DNA of 64,000 bases from assembly GCA_963920705.1 (NCBI GenBank), contig OY987230.1:7254001-7318000 (forward strand), written 5' to 3'. Of the stretch, positions 1-14,600 are shown one piece after another; within the stretch, counting starts at the first letter, position 1; each line of letters opens with the position of its first letter. Position numbers and translations under genes: made by a program. Below the pieces are notes generated by a model, which was not told the origin of the DNA, did not search any database, and saw nothing but the letters and a program-made list of their open reading frames with translations. Source of the stretch: Odiellus spinosus (Eukaryota > Arthropoda > Arachnida > Opiliones > Phalangiidae).

Positions 1-453
1 GACTGCCATAAAAATTAGTTGCTCTTGATTGTAAAACAATTAGGTAACAAAGCCATTTATCCTATAAGTTTTTATAAGCGTGTGAACAGTGTCATCATTT
101 CGTTTAGTAACGCTACGGACATTGAAACCGAACTTTTCTTTGTCAATGTGAATTTAACGGTCCTGTGACAAGTGAATAGAGAAAGAAAAAGAAAACCCCC
201 GTGGCCAAAGAGCGTGAAAAATCCTTTACGAACGCTCCTCACACCCCTGTTATGACTCAGTTATTTTTTTTCTTCATTTTCGGCGTGAAAGCGAAAAGAA
301 GCGGAGTTAGCGAACGCTCTTTACAGTATAGATCTATCGGTAGACCGCGAGTGTAACGCGATTTGACCCGATCTACGATTAATCCCATTAAAAATCAACG
401 GAATTCGATTTAAATTCGAGTGGCAAGTGTTTGGTAATTAAAAGAAGTGCATT
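1..453 (+). promoter_or_regulatory. Upstream region and 5' UTR of Myo1D
   Basis: The 453 bases before the Myo1D start must hold the 5' UTR and possibly the core promoter. The stretch is less AT-rich than the intron and free of the repeat families seen elsewhere. No convincing TATA box or initiator can be fixed, so the transcription start is unknown. The in-frame TAA at 439-441 excludes an N-terminal extension in this exon. Confidence 0.45.
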
Positions 454-542
454 ATGGCCGCGTTCGACGATGTCGGTATCGGTGACTTTGTCCTTTTAGA
501 GGATATTAACATGGATTCGCTTATGGATAACTTGAGAGTCAG
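454..542 (+). CDS. Myo1D: Myo1D exon 1, N-terminus
   Basis: Residues 1-30. It begins with [20 protein letters not shown], like the N-terminus of MYO1D proteins, and ends AG|GTAACA in phase 2. Confidence 0.93.
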
Positions 543-3500
543 GTAACAACCAAATTTTTTTTTTTTGGCAAAGGCTTAGTTTTAGCCGCGCTTTTATGGG
601 GTGTGTACTTTTGAATTGGGGACGAATGGGGGTCAACTACAGGTATATACCTTACAAATGACACGTGGTTTCATAGAGTAATTTTATGGTTTCAAGCTTT
701 TATGTAATATTGGGGAAAACATTTTTACAATCATAATTGTTATTTAACCTCTTTATTGTGGCTGTGGTCAACTTTTACCACTTAATTGCTGATGTTATAA
801 CATCAGTTGGAGTCTCCCATTATTTTTATTGTTGGTTACTTACTACCCAACTCTGTAGATAGCAATTTAATTTTTGTTCAACTTTCGAAGTAGGTTGATA
901 CGTAGGCGCGGCTTTTAATTCTTTGCCTAAAGGCATCTTCGTGCCTCTTTTTTAAAAAAATTATCTCGCAATCTCTCAAACATTTCGTATAATCATATCT
1001 GACATTATCTTTAATCTTGTGCCATCCTTTAAGTGGATATTGTTAGTCAGTAAATTTCCAATGGCATAATTCCAACATTTGTTTTTCTTACAAAAACAAC
1101 GGAGTAAATGAGCGTGTCAAATAATATTGCGCAAAGATTTTTTGTTTTGTTCTGAAATTAGGGTTAGCCGTCGGAGCTAGCAAATGTTTCGTGACGCTGA
1201 GATAAAGAGATTTATACTTTAAACAACGAAAACTTTAAGACTATTACAAAAATTAGAATGAAGTATACAAATTTATTTTCAGTTGTAGACAGGCCTACCA
1301 GGTTTTTGTCTGAAATACTAGGAACACAAACAAAACGATATCGTTATTGCTATGAAAATGTAGAATTGAACGTCTACTTCAATCTACTTTTACTTGTCGC
1401 GCGACTGACGTCATAGTGTTGATGTAAAAATATCAGCGAATTTTTTTTAAAGGATGAAATATTTTACTCAAATGAATAGGTCATGTAATCTCGCAAGATA
1501 AGGCTACCTTGCTATAATAGATAAGTTAAGAAACTTTTTACCGAATCTTAGTAGTAAGTCCGATAACTGGAATAATTTAGTAGAAAGTCAGGGAATTGGA
1601 AAATTAGTCTAAGTCAGGAAAAAGTCAAGGATTTTGTACGAAATTAGGTTTAAATATCAGGAAATGGACGGGGTATTGGTAATTTTTCCTAAAGGTCAAG
1701 GATTTGGCACGTAATTGGCCAAAAGACTTTTAACCGAATTCATCATACATGAGTTGTTAAAAAGTCTGTAAATTGGAATATTTTGGTGAAAATTTAGGAA
1801 ATGGCAAAATTTAGCTAAAAGGTCAGGAAAAAGTCCTAGATTTGGTAACAAATTAGGCCAAAAGATATCGAAGAAGTCGGGATAGTGAATATTTTGCTGA
1901 AAGGTCAATGAAAAGTCGATATTTTGGTACGAAAGTCAGGGAATTGCAAAAGTTGGCTAAATTTCAGGAAATAGTCCGGGATTTGGTAACAAATTAGGCC
2001 AAAAGATGACGAAAAAGTCGGGGTATTGAAAATATTTGCCAAAAGGTCAGAGGAAAGTCGGGAATTTGGTACGAAATTTAGCTAAAATATCTGGAAAACG
2101 TCAGGGAATTGGAAAATTTTGTAAAAAAGGTCAAATTTCGATTTGGTATTAAATCGGGATTAAATATAAAAAGATCAGCAGAAGGTCATGGAATTGGAAA
2201 AGTCAGGGATTTGAAAATTGTGCTCAATGGTTAATGAAGAGTAATCAGAATTATAATATTTTCTTGAATTTTCTGTTAATTATATATATTTAATTACATC
2301 TTTAGTTGGCACCACTCGATAAGGTAGTTTACACATTGTTTTTGATACTTTTTTTTGGACTTAGCGATAGAGGTAGCCTAATTATGCCACGTACTTGAGG
2401 TGTGATTTTTCCGAAAAGGTCAATTAATTATAATATTTAAATATAATTAGCGTTGAAGTTGCGGAAATTTGAAGTAATGTGTTAGAGAAATTATAAACCT
2501 AAAAAAATGTATATTCAACTGAATTTCCGATAATATCAATTTCAAACTAGGACTTGCCATTTACCAAACGATAATTAAAGAAAAAGATTCAATTTGAAAT
2601 TAAATTAAAAAAAAAAACGTATACCCTCATTCGTTTAGAAGTAGCTCAAATGTCACAAGGTTTCTTCGAAAGTCTATTACATCCTTGTTATTTAAACGTA
2701 TTTAAAGGGAAACTTGGAGCTAAAAATGGAACAGCTTTTAAATTTATTTTCGGAATCATCATGCCAAAAAAAGAATTCGAGAATTTTCAATAAATTTTTA
2801 GACAAGTTTTTGGTGTTTAAATTAATTTGTAAAATTTGTTATTTCAAGTTTGAATGTAAGTATAAATTCGGGCCACACACAGCGCTTGTAATGCCCTAAC
2901 ATTAAGAGAATAGGCCGGAATTTTACGTCCAAGGTCTTAGGCTTCAAATTCTTTCAATGTTAGGACATTACAAGCGCTTTTGAAGGCTGAAATAATATGA
3001 TTCAACCCATAAATCATCAAATGTAATCAGCTAGATTAAGTTTGTTTTTTACCTGAGCGAATAACTTGAAAATTGTTGAATTTTAATTCCAACAAGCGCT
3101 TTTGAAGGCTGAAATAATATGATTGGCCCGGCTTTTATTCAAACTTTACCAAACTTTAGAATTTAATTAAAACACCAAAAACGTGTCTAATAATTGTTTT
3201 TAAAATTCTCGAATACAATTTTTTTGGCATCCGGTTATTCCGAAAATAAATTCTAAAGCTGTTCCATTTCCCTTTAAAGCCAATCAAGTTTCTTGCAATG
3301 TTTGTTTTAGATTTCGGTCGTTGATAAAGCTTTCATTCGGGTATTCCTGGGTTATTAGAAGACACTTAAACCTGTTAGTAGTTATTAGATAAGAATTGAG
3401 TATTGAGCTTAAATATAAATTCAACCCATAAATCATCAAATGTAATCAGCTAGATTAAGTTTGTTTTTTACCTGAGCGAATAACTTGAAAATTGTTGAAT

Positions 3501-6500
3501 TTTAATTCCAACATTTAACGATTAAAGTAATGCTCTCACCATTTTTTCACAGGCTTATATTATTTTTTTTATACTAATAAAAACCTATATTTAAAAATTA
3601 AACTAAAAATTGACGCGTTTTTAAGAAACTTCGAAAATTAAAATTTACAAAATTTCATAGATAATAGTGAGTCAGTAAGGGAGACATTGACACGTCAGAG
3701 GTTTCTATCTCTCATCACGGTGTCAACCCCCTTAGTGAGGGATGTGCAGTATTCTCCCTTACAAGCGCTCCCCCTGTAAGGGGGTTCCATGACGTCAGGC
3801 ATTGTTTCCCCTTGTCTCCCTATATGACGTAGTTTTGTTCAAGAACGTAATTAACGATAACTTTTATATGGAAGTTAGAATTCTCTTGAGTAAGTTCTTT
3901 CACGAGAAAGTAGCCAATCGGCGAGAATCAACTGAAAGTTGCGTTACTAACGGACGGAAGTACTCTTGGGCGGTTTCCTGCATTTCTTTAGGTTTGGGCG
4001 GGAATTTTGGCTAGTTTCTGCATGGGATTGGCGAGGTCTTCATAACTAATATGGTAGCTCTGCTCGCGTCAAACACCATCATCAAAACATAATACACGTC
4101 CGTACGCCCCTCCCCTCCCGAAGAGTCTGGAAAATTCTATATAGAAAGGTCTGGAAGATTCTGGAAACGTTTCGTGATTTTTCACTAGTTTTAGCTAGAT
4201 TAATTAAATTTTAATAACATGTTCCCAATTGTTATTTCTCCCGAAAGGTTATCAGTTCCCCCGAAACATGTATTCCCATTTCACCCAATCCGTACGCCGT
4301 AGGTTAGGTTCGAGGGGGCAGGCACTCGCGAACTAAGGTGTACAAAATTTTTGAACTCTTTGCACTATCAAAGCAGAACTCAGAGTTCATAAGAGTTCGA
4401 ACGCAATGCACTGTCAAAGCTGAACTCAGTGAACTCAGGTGTACAGCGAATTCAAGAGTGTCGGACCCCTCGGTTAGGTTATAGGTTAAATTATATTACA
4501 ATTGGAGAAATGGTAATTGGTTGACCTTTTATTTAATTTTTTTTTTTTTTTTGGCGAAATTGGGCAAACTAAATTTTATATTTCTCCATTTTTAAGAAAC
4601 AGGTATTTAAAGATTTTTCAAAACTTGGAAAAACGTTGCCTTTAATATGCTGGTTCTCGCATTTAAAAAAAAAAAATATTTTCATATTTTCTGAAAAAGG
4701 TTTTAATTTAGAATCATCGATGTAAATGCCAAAATGGTTAACTTTTATTAGACTTGCCCTTCAAGGTTTTTTTTTAGTGTCTGGCTCCAATATGAGCCGA
4801 GTTCTTAGTATTTTTTAGAGTCAAAATGAGTTTAAAGTCTTTGACCTCATTGAATATTTTTTTGTTTTCGTTTTTACAAATCTTGTCGAACAAGCTTTTT
4901 TCACTCCCTTATTATTACTAGGAATTTTAGTGTGGGCTAATCTTTATCTTTTTGGTCTGGATTTAATTACGTACTATACATGACGAGATTAGATTTTTTT
5001 TAATTGCTAATTAAAAAAGAAATAACATTTTTTGTTCCTAAGATTTTTTGAATATATTTTAATCAGCGCGAAATTACTTTCATTATGTAATGGTCAGTTC
5101 GCACGGGTCAGAGATAGCTGAAAATACAATATTTAAAGGGAAACTTCGAGCTAAAAATGTAGAAGCTTTTGAATTTTGAATTTATTTTAGGAATCATCAT
5201 TTCAAAAAAAAATTCGAGAATTTTCAAAACAATTATTTGAAACGTTTTTGGTGTTTAAATTAATTTCTAGAGTTTGAATAAAAGTAAATATAAATACGGG
5301 CCAATCATATTATTCCAGCTTTCAACAGTGCTTGTTGGAACATTAAAATAATAGCCCGGCGTTTAATGGACAAGACCTTGAGAGTCAAATGGAGTTTGGA
5401 CTTTACAAGCGCTGTTAAAGGCTTGTGGCGGGAAATATTGGGATTTAAGGGTGCTCGAGTGGGAGAGTATCTATAGACTTTAAAACCCGACTGAAAAAGT
5501 CTTAAAGCCTTAAATTAATTTTAGGTCAAATTAATTTAGTTAGTATTTGACGGTTCGGTTTGGCGTCGATTTGTAGCGAAATAATTAAGTCCAGGTTAAA
5601 ACTTAAATATACAAATTTTAATGTCGAATTACAGTAAAATAAAACTTTTGTAAAGTCCCACAGGACCCACAGTTGGGAGCGGGGGAAGGTTTTTAGGTTC
5701 CCAGCCTCCAGGTTTACGTGAGAGCGCGAAGATGCTAAGTTTGCTAACTAACCCCTCTTTATTTTCTTTGGGATGCATTTTCTCTACCTCTACTTGGGTT
5801 TTAGGGGAAAGGGCCCCTTTTTCATTGGTCAGGAGGGGTTTCGCGGGCTTTCGTGACATTCGCACTTCAAGGTATTTTAATCTCCTCTCTGGGGTAAAAA
5901 CGAGTTTAAAAACGTAACGTGCATTTCGCGTTTCTGACCGCTGAACAAAGGGACCCCTTCAGTGACGCACGGGCCACATTCCTCGATCAAAGAAAATAAA
6001 GAATAAAACAGGAATATCAAATACATTACAAATAAAACATTTACAGATATTTTAAAGGAATGGGTTAATTTTAGTTAGTTTTCATATTAGTTTAAAAGTT
6101 AAATTGTAAAGTAATACAGATAATTAATCGGACACTAAAAATACAACACTTAAGAAAAAATCATTTCACAAGGCTGAAATATGATTGGACAGAATTTTTA
6201 TTTACTTACATACGCTTTTTACAGCTCTAAAGATACGCTAGCATTTCTTAATCGATTTGAATTGGTAAAATCAAATCAAACCGATATTCAAATCTCCAGG
6301 AATAATTTTAAGCGTCACGTGTTCAAGCATTATCTTTATAAATCGATTTATTGTAGCTTCATCTATCAGCTGTTGAAACCGAATCGGTATGAAACTGGTT
6401 CCCGAAGCAGTTTCGAGAAATCGAATCAAATCGATTCGAAAAAAGACTGTTTCTCGTTCACACGACTCAAGCGAATCGTTTTGAAACCGTTTAAATCGAT

Positions 6501-8644
6501 TCAAAGACCTAGTATGAACGTGGTTTTTGAGTTCTTCTGGAAAATTTGTACCAAAATTCCAAATTTGCCGATTAATAATAACGCGTTACTCATCTTCTTT
6601 AATCTTTATGTACTTAAAAAACGTTTATTTGGGAGTCTTACCTGGGTGTAATAGGTCAGATCGCACAATTTAAAAAATTAAAAATTAAAATTAATTCATA
6701 TATGTCATGAAAGAAAATTAGCATGGAGATAGGAAAGAATTCAAAACTTGCGTACTTTTTGGGCTTACATTACTTATGGCATAAGTTTTTAAATGCCAAA
6801 ACTACGTATTGATTTGAGTTTCAACTAGACTATTTTTGTTTGAATATAATATCTTACAGGTATATGGATTTATTATTGATAAAATAATCAGTCTGCCCCA
6901 CTGTTTCTAGACTTCTTGTCGATAAAGGAACGCCTTTATCAACAGCTTTGATAAAAATGTCGAGAGCCACGATATATAGAGTGGTATTATTATGAGTAAA
7001 GGCTTAGGCACGTTATTTATTATTGGGTCATTACTTTTTCTCAAGTACATTAAATTTAAACCGGTCTAGTAGTTATAGTTAACGTTACGCTCTCCTTTTC
7101 CGGTCTCTGTTTTGGGAAATTAGCCCATATTGAAAGCAGTGTTATATAAACATTTCGTACTGGTCTGAGAAAACTTGGCAAGTTTAATATAAAGCGATGC
7201 TGTCAACGCTTTTTCATTAGCTTCTTCTATAATTTAACTAGCATTTTCGAAAAGATCGTTAAAGGGAGAATGCAACCTAATAACAACTGATTTTTAATAG
7301 ATTCCTTATCATTAAAATAGGCCTAATACACCGATAATAGATTTTCAAACGAATATTAAATTAGAAATTTAAAACTCAACTGGAAATTAGGCTTAGCTGG
7401 ATTCATTGAGATCAGCTGAATTCTTTGCTTATAAATGTCAGCGACCAATGAGCAAAGGCCTGTCGATTGAGAATTTCAGTAATATTTGATTGATCGCTGA
7501 CCTAGCAATTTGCAAATTCTAAAAGAAATGTACGATAAGTGCTATGACGTCATCCTAGAAGCGTCCCCAATTTGCCAAGTCATGCGGTATTAGCCATTTA
7601 AAGTGATGTTGTCACGGATTCTTCACCAACTCCAAATGAAAATTAATTAGCATTTTCTGAAAGATCGTTAAAAAATATTTAAAATACATATAAACATATC
7701 TCATTGAAAACATTATCGCAACAGTTAAAAATATTATTTTATAATCGCCATTTTCGACCTTTTTAAAATAAAAATTCCCCTCAATACTACGTCATATGGT
7801 TGCTTAGCTATTGTAGAGCCTAAAGCTAATTATCGCGTTTTCTGCCACGTGATAAGGTCGCTTTCGCGCGGTCTTTTTCGTAAAAGTGCTTAATCCTGAA
7901 GTCCTACCTTTAATATCGAAATTATCGTCGATTACGTTTCTTTCATAAGTCAGAAAAAAATTACCTATAAATTTTTGAACTTTTAATTTTAAAGTTTATT
8001 AATAACGCGTCAACCCAGAGGTATATAATTTTGAATATGGCGTTTTAATAGTATAATAAAACTAAAAATAATCCATAGGCATTCGAAAAATGGTGATAGC
8101 CTCACTTTAACCGAAAGAAAATTGAAAAACCAAACAATTGAGAAAAAAAATCTTGTAAAATTTAGTTTAATATTTTAAATTTTAAATTTAAAAATAGTTG
8201 CTAATTTTTCCTGAAATAATATTTTTATCATTTATATTTTTAATATTTTATTAATATTCGAATAAAACATCTAAATATAGGGCCTCCCACGCAGCGAACG
8301 AAAGTGATACAATACAGAGATCATAAAAACCTGATCTGTAAAGCGGGGAAAAACTGTTAGTTGAAAGTCGTTGAGACGTGACGTAAAAAAAAATAAAAAA
8401 TAAAAATAATTTAATTCTGCAAAGAGTGTTTCGTATGAAATCAATTTTTAAACTTTCAGAGAAATTATCTTCTGTCTGTTTCTTTAACAGTTTCGTTCCA
8501 ATAATTTCGCTTCCACTCTTCAAGAAATGAGATCAATGTCTAGCCTATAATTATCTGTTTAATTTTAAATGGAATATTGGGATAAAAAAATGGTTGCCTT
8601 TTATCGACGTTTTTAAGTTAAATGTACGATTTAAAGGAAGAAAC

Positions 8645-8683
<39 letters not shown>

Positions 8684-11600
8684 GAGCGCAGAATAATATA
8701 GTTACATCATATTGATTACGGGTAATGAATCAAATTGTAGGAATTAAACCTGAATAACTTTCTTTTGATTATAACCTAGTAGTTAAAAGTTATTTTCTTT
8801 TTATTTATATATTGCGTCTATAATCACACATTATCGACTTCCTGTATCTTATTAGATAAAAAGATGAATAACAAATTATGGCGTTTATAAAACTGCGTTC
8901 ATACTAGGCCTTGGAATCGATGTAAACTGTTTCTCTGGAGTCGTGTGAAGAGGAAACCGTCTTTTCTCGAAACCGCTTCGGGAACCAGTTTTATACCGAT
9001 TCGCTTTCAACAACCGATAAGCCGCGTTCATATTAGGCCTTGGAATCGATTTAAACCGTTTCAAAACGTTTCGCTGGAGTCGTGTGAACTGGAAACAGTC
9101 TTTTCTCGAATCGATTTGATTCGATTTCACGAAAGTGCTTCGAGAACCAGTTTCATACCGATTCGTTTTCAACGAGCGATAGATGAAGATACGATAAATC
9201 GATTTATAAAGATAACGCGTGAACACGAGGCGCTTAAAACGATTCCTGGCGATTTGAATATCAGTTTAATTTTACAGTTTCAAATCGATAAAGAAATGCT
9301 AATGTGACCGTAGCTTAAGCGTCCTCTAACGGTAAAAAATGAAGGAAAAAGTAGGAAATAATAAAACCTCTTTAGGTTTTGTTAGTTCCTACTTTTGCCT
9401 ACACTGTTTGCCGTAAGAGGATGCTTATGAACCGGGCAAGGTTTTGTGGTGCATCTTTATATATTAAACTAAAACTTGGAGCTAAAATGGAACAGCTTTT
9501 GAATTTAATTTCGGAATCATCACCATGTGCCAAAAAAGTATTCGAGAATTTTTCAAAAACAATTATTAGGCACGTTTTTGGTGTTTAAATTAGTTTCCAA
9601 AGTTTGATTAAGTTTGAATAAAAGTAAATATAAATTCGGACCAATCATATTATTTCAGCCTTCGACAGCGCTTGTAATGTCCTAAAATAAAAAGAATAGG
9701 TCGGCATTTGATGTCCAAGACCTCAGCCAATGAATAAAATAAATATGATTGACCCGAATTTATATATTGAAATTTTACCAAATTAATTTAAAATAATTGT
9801 TTTTAATAATCCTTTTTTGGCACGATGAATGCGAAAATAAATTCAAAAGCTGTTCCATATTTAGCTGCAAGTTTCCCGTTAAAGTTCGTCCAAAATTGGG
9901 TCCTTTTAATAAGAATTCCCTGTGTATAACTTCTATCCTTTCTTGATAATATTAATCAGATCTCCATCATATCTGCGGGTCACTGTATCCTTTAGCTTCG
10001 GGGATATGAATATTGAAAATAACCTTTTTTTATTACATTGAGACTCTATATAAGAACTCTTTCGATAAAGGTATTTTTCATAGCACGTATTTTAAATGAT
10101 TTTAAGTTTTTTTCTTGGAAATCATGAACGTGGGTATGAATAAGTTTGTTTTTAAGTTGCGACCGTAACATTCCATTTCAGTGAGTTAAACATTATTTAG
10201 GACTTGATGTCTTAAAGGGAGAATAAAAAGTTTACAAACCACAAAACCTTGGAATAAATTTTCAACTTATTTGGAAAGTAGGCTTAACAATTTAGTTCAT
10301 CTACTATGCCTAGTTAATTTTTCCGTTTATAGCTGCCGTATTACACTTAAAATAATCGTCGAGTTCGTACACGACCTGGAAAGGTCAGGGAATTTGAAAA
10401 TGGGTCCGAAAGGTCAGGGAATTTGAAAATGGGTTTGAAAGGTCAGGAAATTTAAAATGGGTCCGAAGGTCAGGGAATTTGAAAATGGGTCCGAAAGGTC
10501 AGGGAATTTGAAAATGGGCCCGAAAGGTCAGGGAATGTGAAAATGGGTCCGAAAGGTCAGGGGATTTGAAATGGGTCCGAAAGGTCGGGGAATTTGAAAA
10601 TGGGTCCGAAAGGTCAAGGAAAAGTCAGGGAATTAAAAAATGGGTCCGAAAGGTCAGGGAAAAGTCAGGGAATTTAAAAATGGGCCCGAAAGGTCAGGGA
10701 AAAGTCCGATAATTTGAAAATGGGTCGGAAAAGTCAGGGAATTTTAAAATGGACCCGAAAGGTCAGGGAAAAGTCTGGGAATTTGAAAATTGGCCCCAAA
10801 GTTCAGGGAAAAGTCAAGGAATTTGAAAATGAGCCCAAATGGCCAGATAAATTAAATATTTTCATTCTTGTTAAGGAATTCTATAATTGGTTGGCCAATT
10901 ATTGTAACGTAATTAATATAAACTGAAAATATTTGCCTACTGAATAAAATGTTTTCTCATATTCTGAGTTCGCCCATAATAATAAATATTAAAATTGGTC
11001 AGAAAATTTATTTTCAGAGAAAACCTGGAAAAGTCAGGAAAATTAAATTTTGTACGAACCCTGTTGAAAGTAAATTACACCGTAATTGCAATCGGTAATC
11101 GAACGGTGGTAGAGCTCCATTCTCCATTTTTATTCTGATGGTGTCTTAAACCCACTTATCGGAGGGGGGGGGGCTTTTACGACCAGCGTATTACTCACAT
11201 CGCGCAATATGTTAAACGGTCATCATTAAATTGGAAGGGAATGCAGTTAAGTGAATATTTAGTTGGAAAAATCTTTTTTGAAAACTATACTTAGATGAAG
11301 CAGTCAAGCGTTTAGTTTATCTTCGATCATGCGTTTTCTTCCACACCACCGTTATTAGCATAAATTCCTTTAGATCCATGCGAATCTAATTTTATTATAA
11401 TATTGTTTGTTTTGCTGCGAGCTAATATTATTGACAATGTTCGCGTTTAGGAATTAATAATTGTTTATGTATATTCGTTTTCAAGATCAGTTTACTACGA
11501 CTACTTTTATTCCTACGATGTTTAATATTTTGTATTCATCCACTTTTGGTTTCGTCTATTATGCCAACTCGTTTTATAAACTCGTTCATTTAAGTGAGGC

Positions 11601-14600
11601 TATCACTGTTTTTCATGAACTTTAAATGGAAATTGAGTAGCATTTTCGGAAAAATCGTAAAAAAACGATTCAAAATATATATACATACGTCATAGAAAAT
11701 ATTACCGCGACAGTTACAAATACACATTTCATTATCGCCATTTTCGAAATTTTTGAAATAAAAATTACCCGCAAAACTACGTCATATGGTCACGTGGCTA
11801 TTGTAGAGCCTACAGTTGATTCTAGCGCGTTCTGACACAAGTGATAAGGTAGCTTTCGCGCGTTCGTTTTCGTAAAAGTACTTAATCCAGAAAGTCCTGC
11901 CTTTCGTACGAAAATTATCGTTAAACTACGTCAACTATGGGGAAAAAATGACCAATATATATTTGATGTTTTAATTTTTATGCTTCTTTCTTAAGAACGC
12001 GTAAAATTTTGAATATGGCGTTTTAATATTATGATAATACTAAAAAAATATTTCATAGGCATTCGAAAAAAAAAAAAAAAATGGTGACAGCCTCACTTTA
12101 AATGTATTTCTTTTTTATGGTTTATGCTATTACTCGTGTTCAAGGGGAGTTGGAACAGACTATTTTCTTCTCTATGGAGGTTTAACATAGTGTATCAGTC
12201 CCCGTCAGCGTCTACGCATGCTATACTCTTGAGTAGTAAATTATCATTTCAAATTTGGTTGGTGACTACTTTTTTACACTGAAGTTCGTTATCGTGTATC
12301 TATACGCGTCAGTTTAAACCATTACTCGAACTTAACTTGGACGTAAACGCCCCTACATTTTTACTTAAGCTCCCGACGAGTACAACCTCCACAAATTATG
12401 GCAGTATTATTATTTACGGTACTGTAATGGTACGCAACTATTGTTTTAGTTTCAATTTCCTTCCGTATCATCTCCCCATATTATCCTTTTACATATTTTG
12501 GCGTTGTCTGTTTAAAGGGATAATGAAATGTATGTATTGCTCGGTTTAAAATAACGCTTCAACCGGCGGAGGTATAAAAATTTGAATATGGCGTTTTCTA
12601 GCCATAGCCCGTGAGTTTTCTGGAAATTTCCAGAACTTTCCAGACTTTATAGATTTTTCTAACTTTTCAAGATCTTTCTAGATCTTTCAAAGCACTTTCC
12701 AGACCTTTTCAGAACTTTTAAGCACTTTCCAGAACTTTTAAGCACTTTCCAGAACTTTTAAGCACTTTCCAGAACTTTTAAGCACTTTCCAGAACTTTTA
12801 AGCACTTTCCAGAACTTTTAAGCACTTTCCAGAACTTTTAAGCACTTTCCAGAACTTTTAAGCACTTTCCAGAACTTTTAAGCACTTTCCAGAACTTTTA
12901 AGCACTTTCCAGAACTTTTAAGCACTTTCCAGAACTTTTAAGCACTTTCCAGAACTTTTAAGCACTTTCCAGAACTTTTAAGCACTTTCCAGAACTTTTA
13001 AGCACTTTCCAGAACTTTTAAGCACTTTTAAGCACTTTCCAGACCTTTTCAGAACTTTTAAGCACTTTCCAGACCTTTTCAGAACTTTTAAGTACTTTCC
13101 AGACCTTTTCAGAACTTTTAAGTACTTTCCAGACCTTTTCAGAACTTTTAAGTACTTTCCAGACCTTTTCAGAACTTTTAAGTACTTTCCAGACCTTTTC
13201 AGAACTTTTAAGCACTTTCCAGACCTTTTCAGAACTTTTAAGCACTTTCCAGACCTTTTCAGAACTTTTAAGCACTTTCCAGACCTTCCTAAAACTTTTA
13301 AGCACTTTCCAGACCTTCCTAAAACTTTCAAGCACTTTCCAGACCTTCCTAAAACTTTCAAGCACTTTCCAGACCTTCCTAAAACTTTCAAGCACTTTCC
13401 AGACCTTCCTAAAACTTTCAAGCACTTTCCAGACCTTCCTAAAACTTTCAAGCACTTTCCAGACCTTCCTAAAACTTTCAAGCACTTTCCAGACCTTCCT
13501 AAAACTTTCAAGCACTTTCCAGACCTTCCTAAAACTTTCAAGCACTTTCCAGACCTTCCTAGAACTTTCAAGCACTTTCCAGACCTTCCTAGAACTTTCA
13601 AGCACTTTCCAGACCTTCCTAGAACTTTTAAGCCCTTTCCAGAGCTTCCTAGAACTTTTAAGCCCTTTCCAGAGCTTCCTAGAACTTTTAAGCCCTTTCC
13701 AGAGCTTCCTAGAACTTTTAAGCCCTTTCCAGAGCTTCCTAGAACTTTTAAGCCCTTTCCAGACCTTCCTAGAACTTTTAAGCCCTTTCCAGACCTTCCT
13801 AGAACTTTTAAGCCCTTTCCAGACCTTCCTAGAACTTTTAAGCCCTTTCCAGACCTTCCTAGAACTTTTAAGCCCTTTCCAGACCTTCCTAGAACTTTTA
13901 AGCCCTTTCCAGACCTTCCTAGAACTTTTAAGCCCTTTCCAGACCTTTCAAGCACTTTCCAGACCTTTTTAGAACTTTCAAGAACTTTCCAGACCTTTTT
14001 AGAACTTTCAAGCACTTTCCAGACCTTTTTAGAACTTTCAAGCACTTTCCAGACCTTTTTAGAACTTTCAAGCACTTTCCAGACCTTTTTAGAACTTTCA
14101 AGCACTTTCCAGACCTTTTTAGAACTTTCAAGCACTTTCCAGACCTTTCTAGAACTTTCAAGCACTTTCCAGAATATTCTAGAACGTACGGACATAGAAC
14201 AGCTTTGACTGTACGTCGTCTGCTAAGATAGAAAAGAAGACGACTTCAAAAGGGATTTAAAAATGAAATATAATCAACCAAGAAAAAAAAGTTTTGTTTT
14301 TATTCTTAAGTATATGATCCTGGAGTCGTCCGCGTACTATTTTTAAAATCTCGCGTGCATGACGACAAAGTTTCTTGGCAATGCGTGGGAAACGTCATTC
14401 AAGGTTACGTCATCATTAATCCCGTCGCAAGATGATTTGGTTAGAAGAGGGACGAAATAGGAGTTTTATCAACTTGAGTTCGTATTGGATATTTAAAGTA
14501 CTACGGTATTATCTCTGAGAGTTTGAAAGGTTTGTTTTAAAAGGGGAATAAGCCTGCTACTTCGCTCCGCGTTTGCATTTTATGACTCTGGTAAAATAAG

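Larger units (their letters stand above)
12603..14186. repeat. 1.6-kb minisatellite of 20/30-bp units with HSE-like core
   Basis: Bases from about 12725 repeat AGCACTTTCCAGAACTTTTA (20 bp). From about 13030 the unit is 30 bp (adding AGACCTTTTC or AGACCTTCCT). Variants sit in homogeneous blocks: TTTTC, then CCTAAAAC, then CCCTTTCCAGAGC, then CCTTTTTAG. Units contain TTCCAGAA or GAACTTTC. The minus-strand open frames of 195 and 405 codons are by-products of a stop-free 30-bp period and are not genes. Confidence 0.93.

Noticed and set aside
6181-6651. 156-codon plus-strand frame
   Set aside because: It lies over a dispersed ATCGATTT-rich repeat. The other strand is open too, and no protein family is recognisable.
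12978-14195. Minus-strand 405-codon open frame (and 195- and 77-codon frames) of a ten-residue repeat
   Set aside because: All frames of a stop-free 30-bp tandem repeat stay open. The peptide simply repeats the satellite unit, with no domain, signal or splice context.
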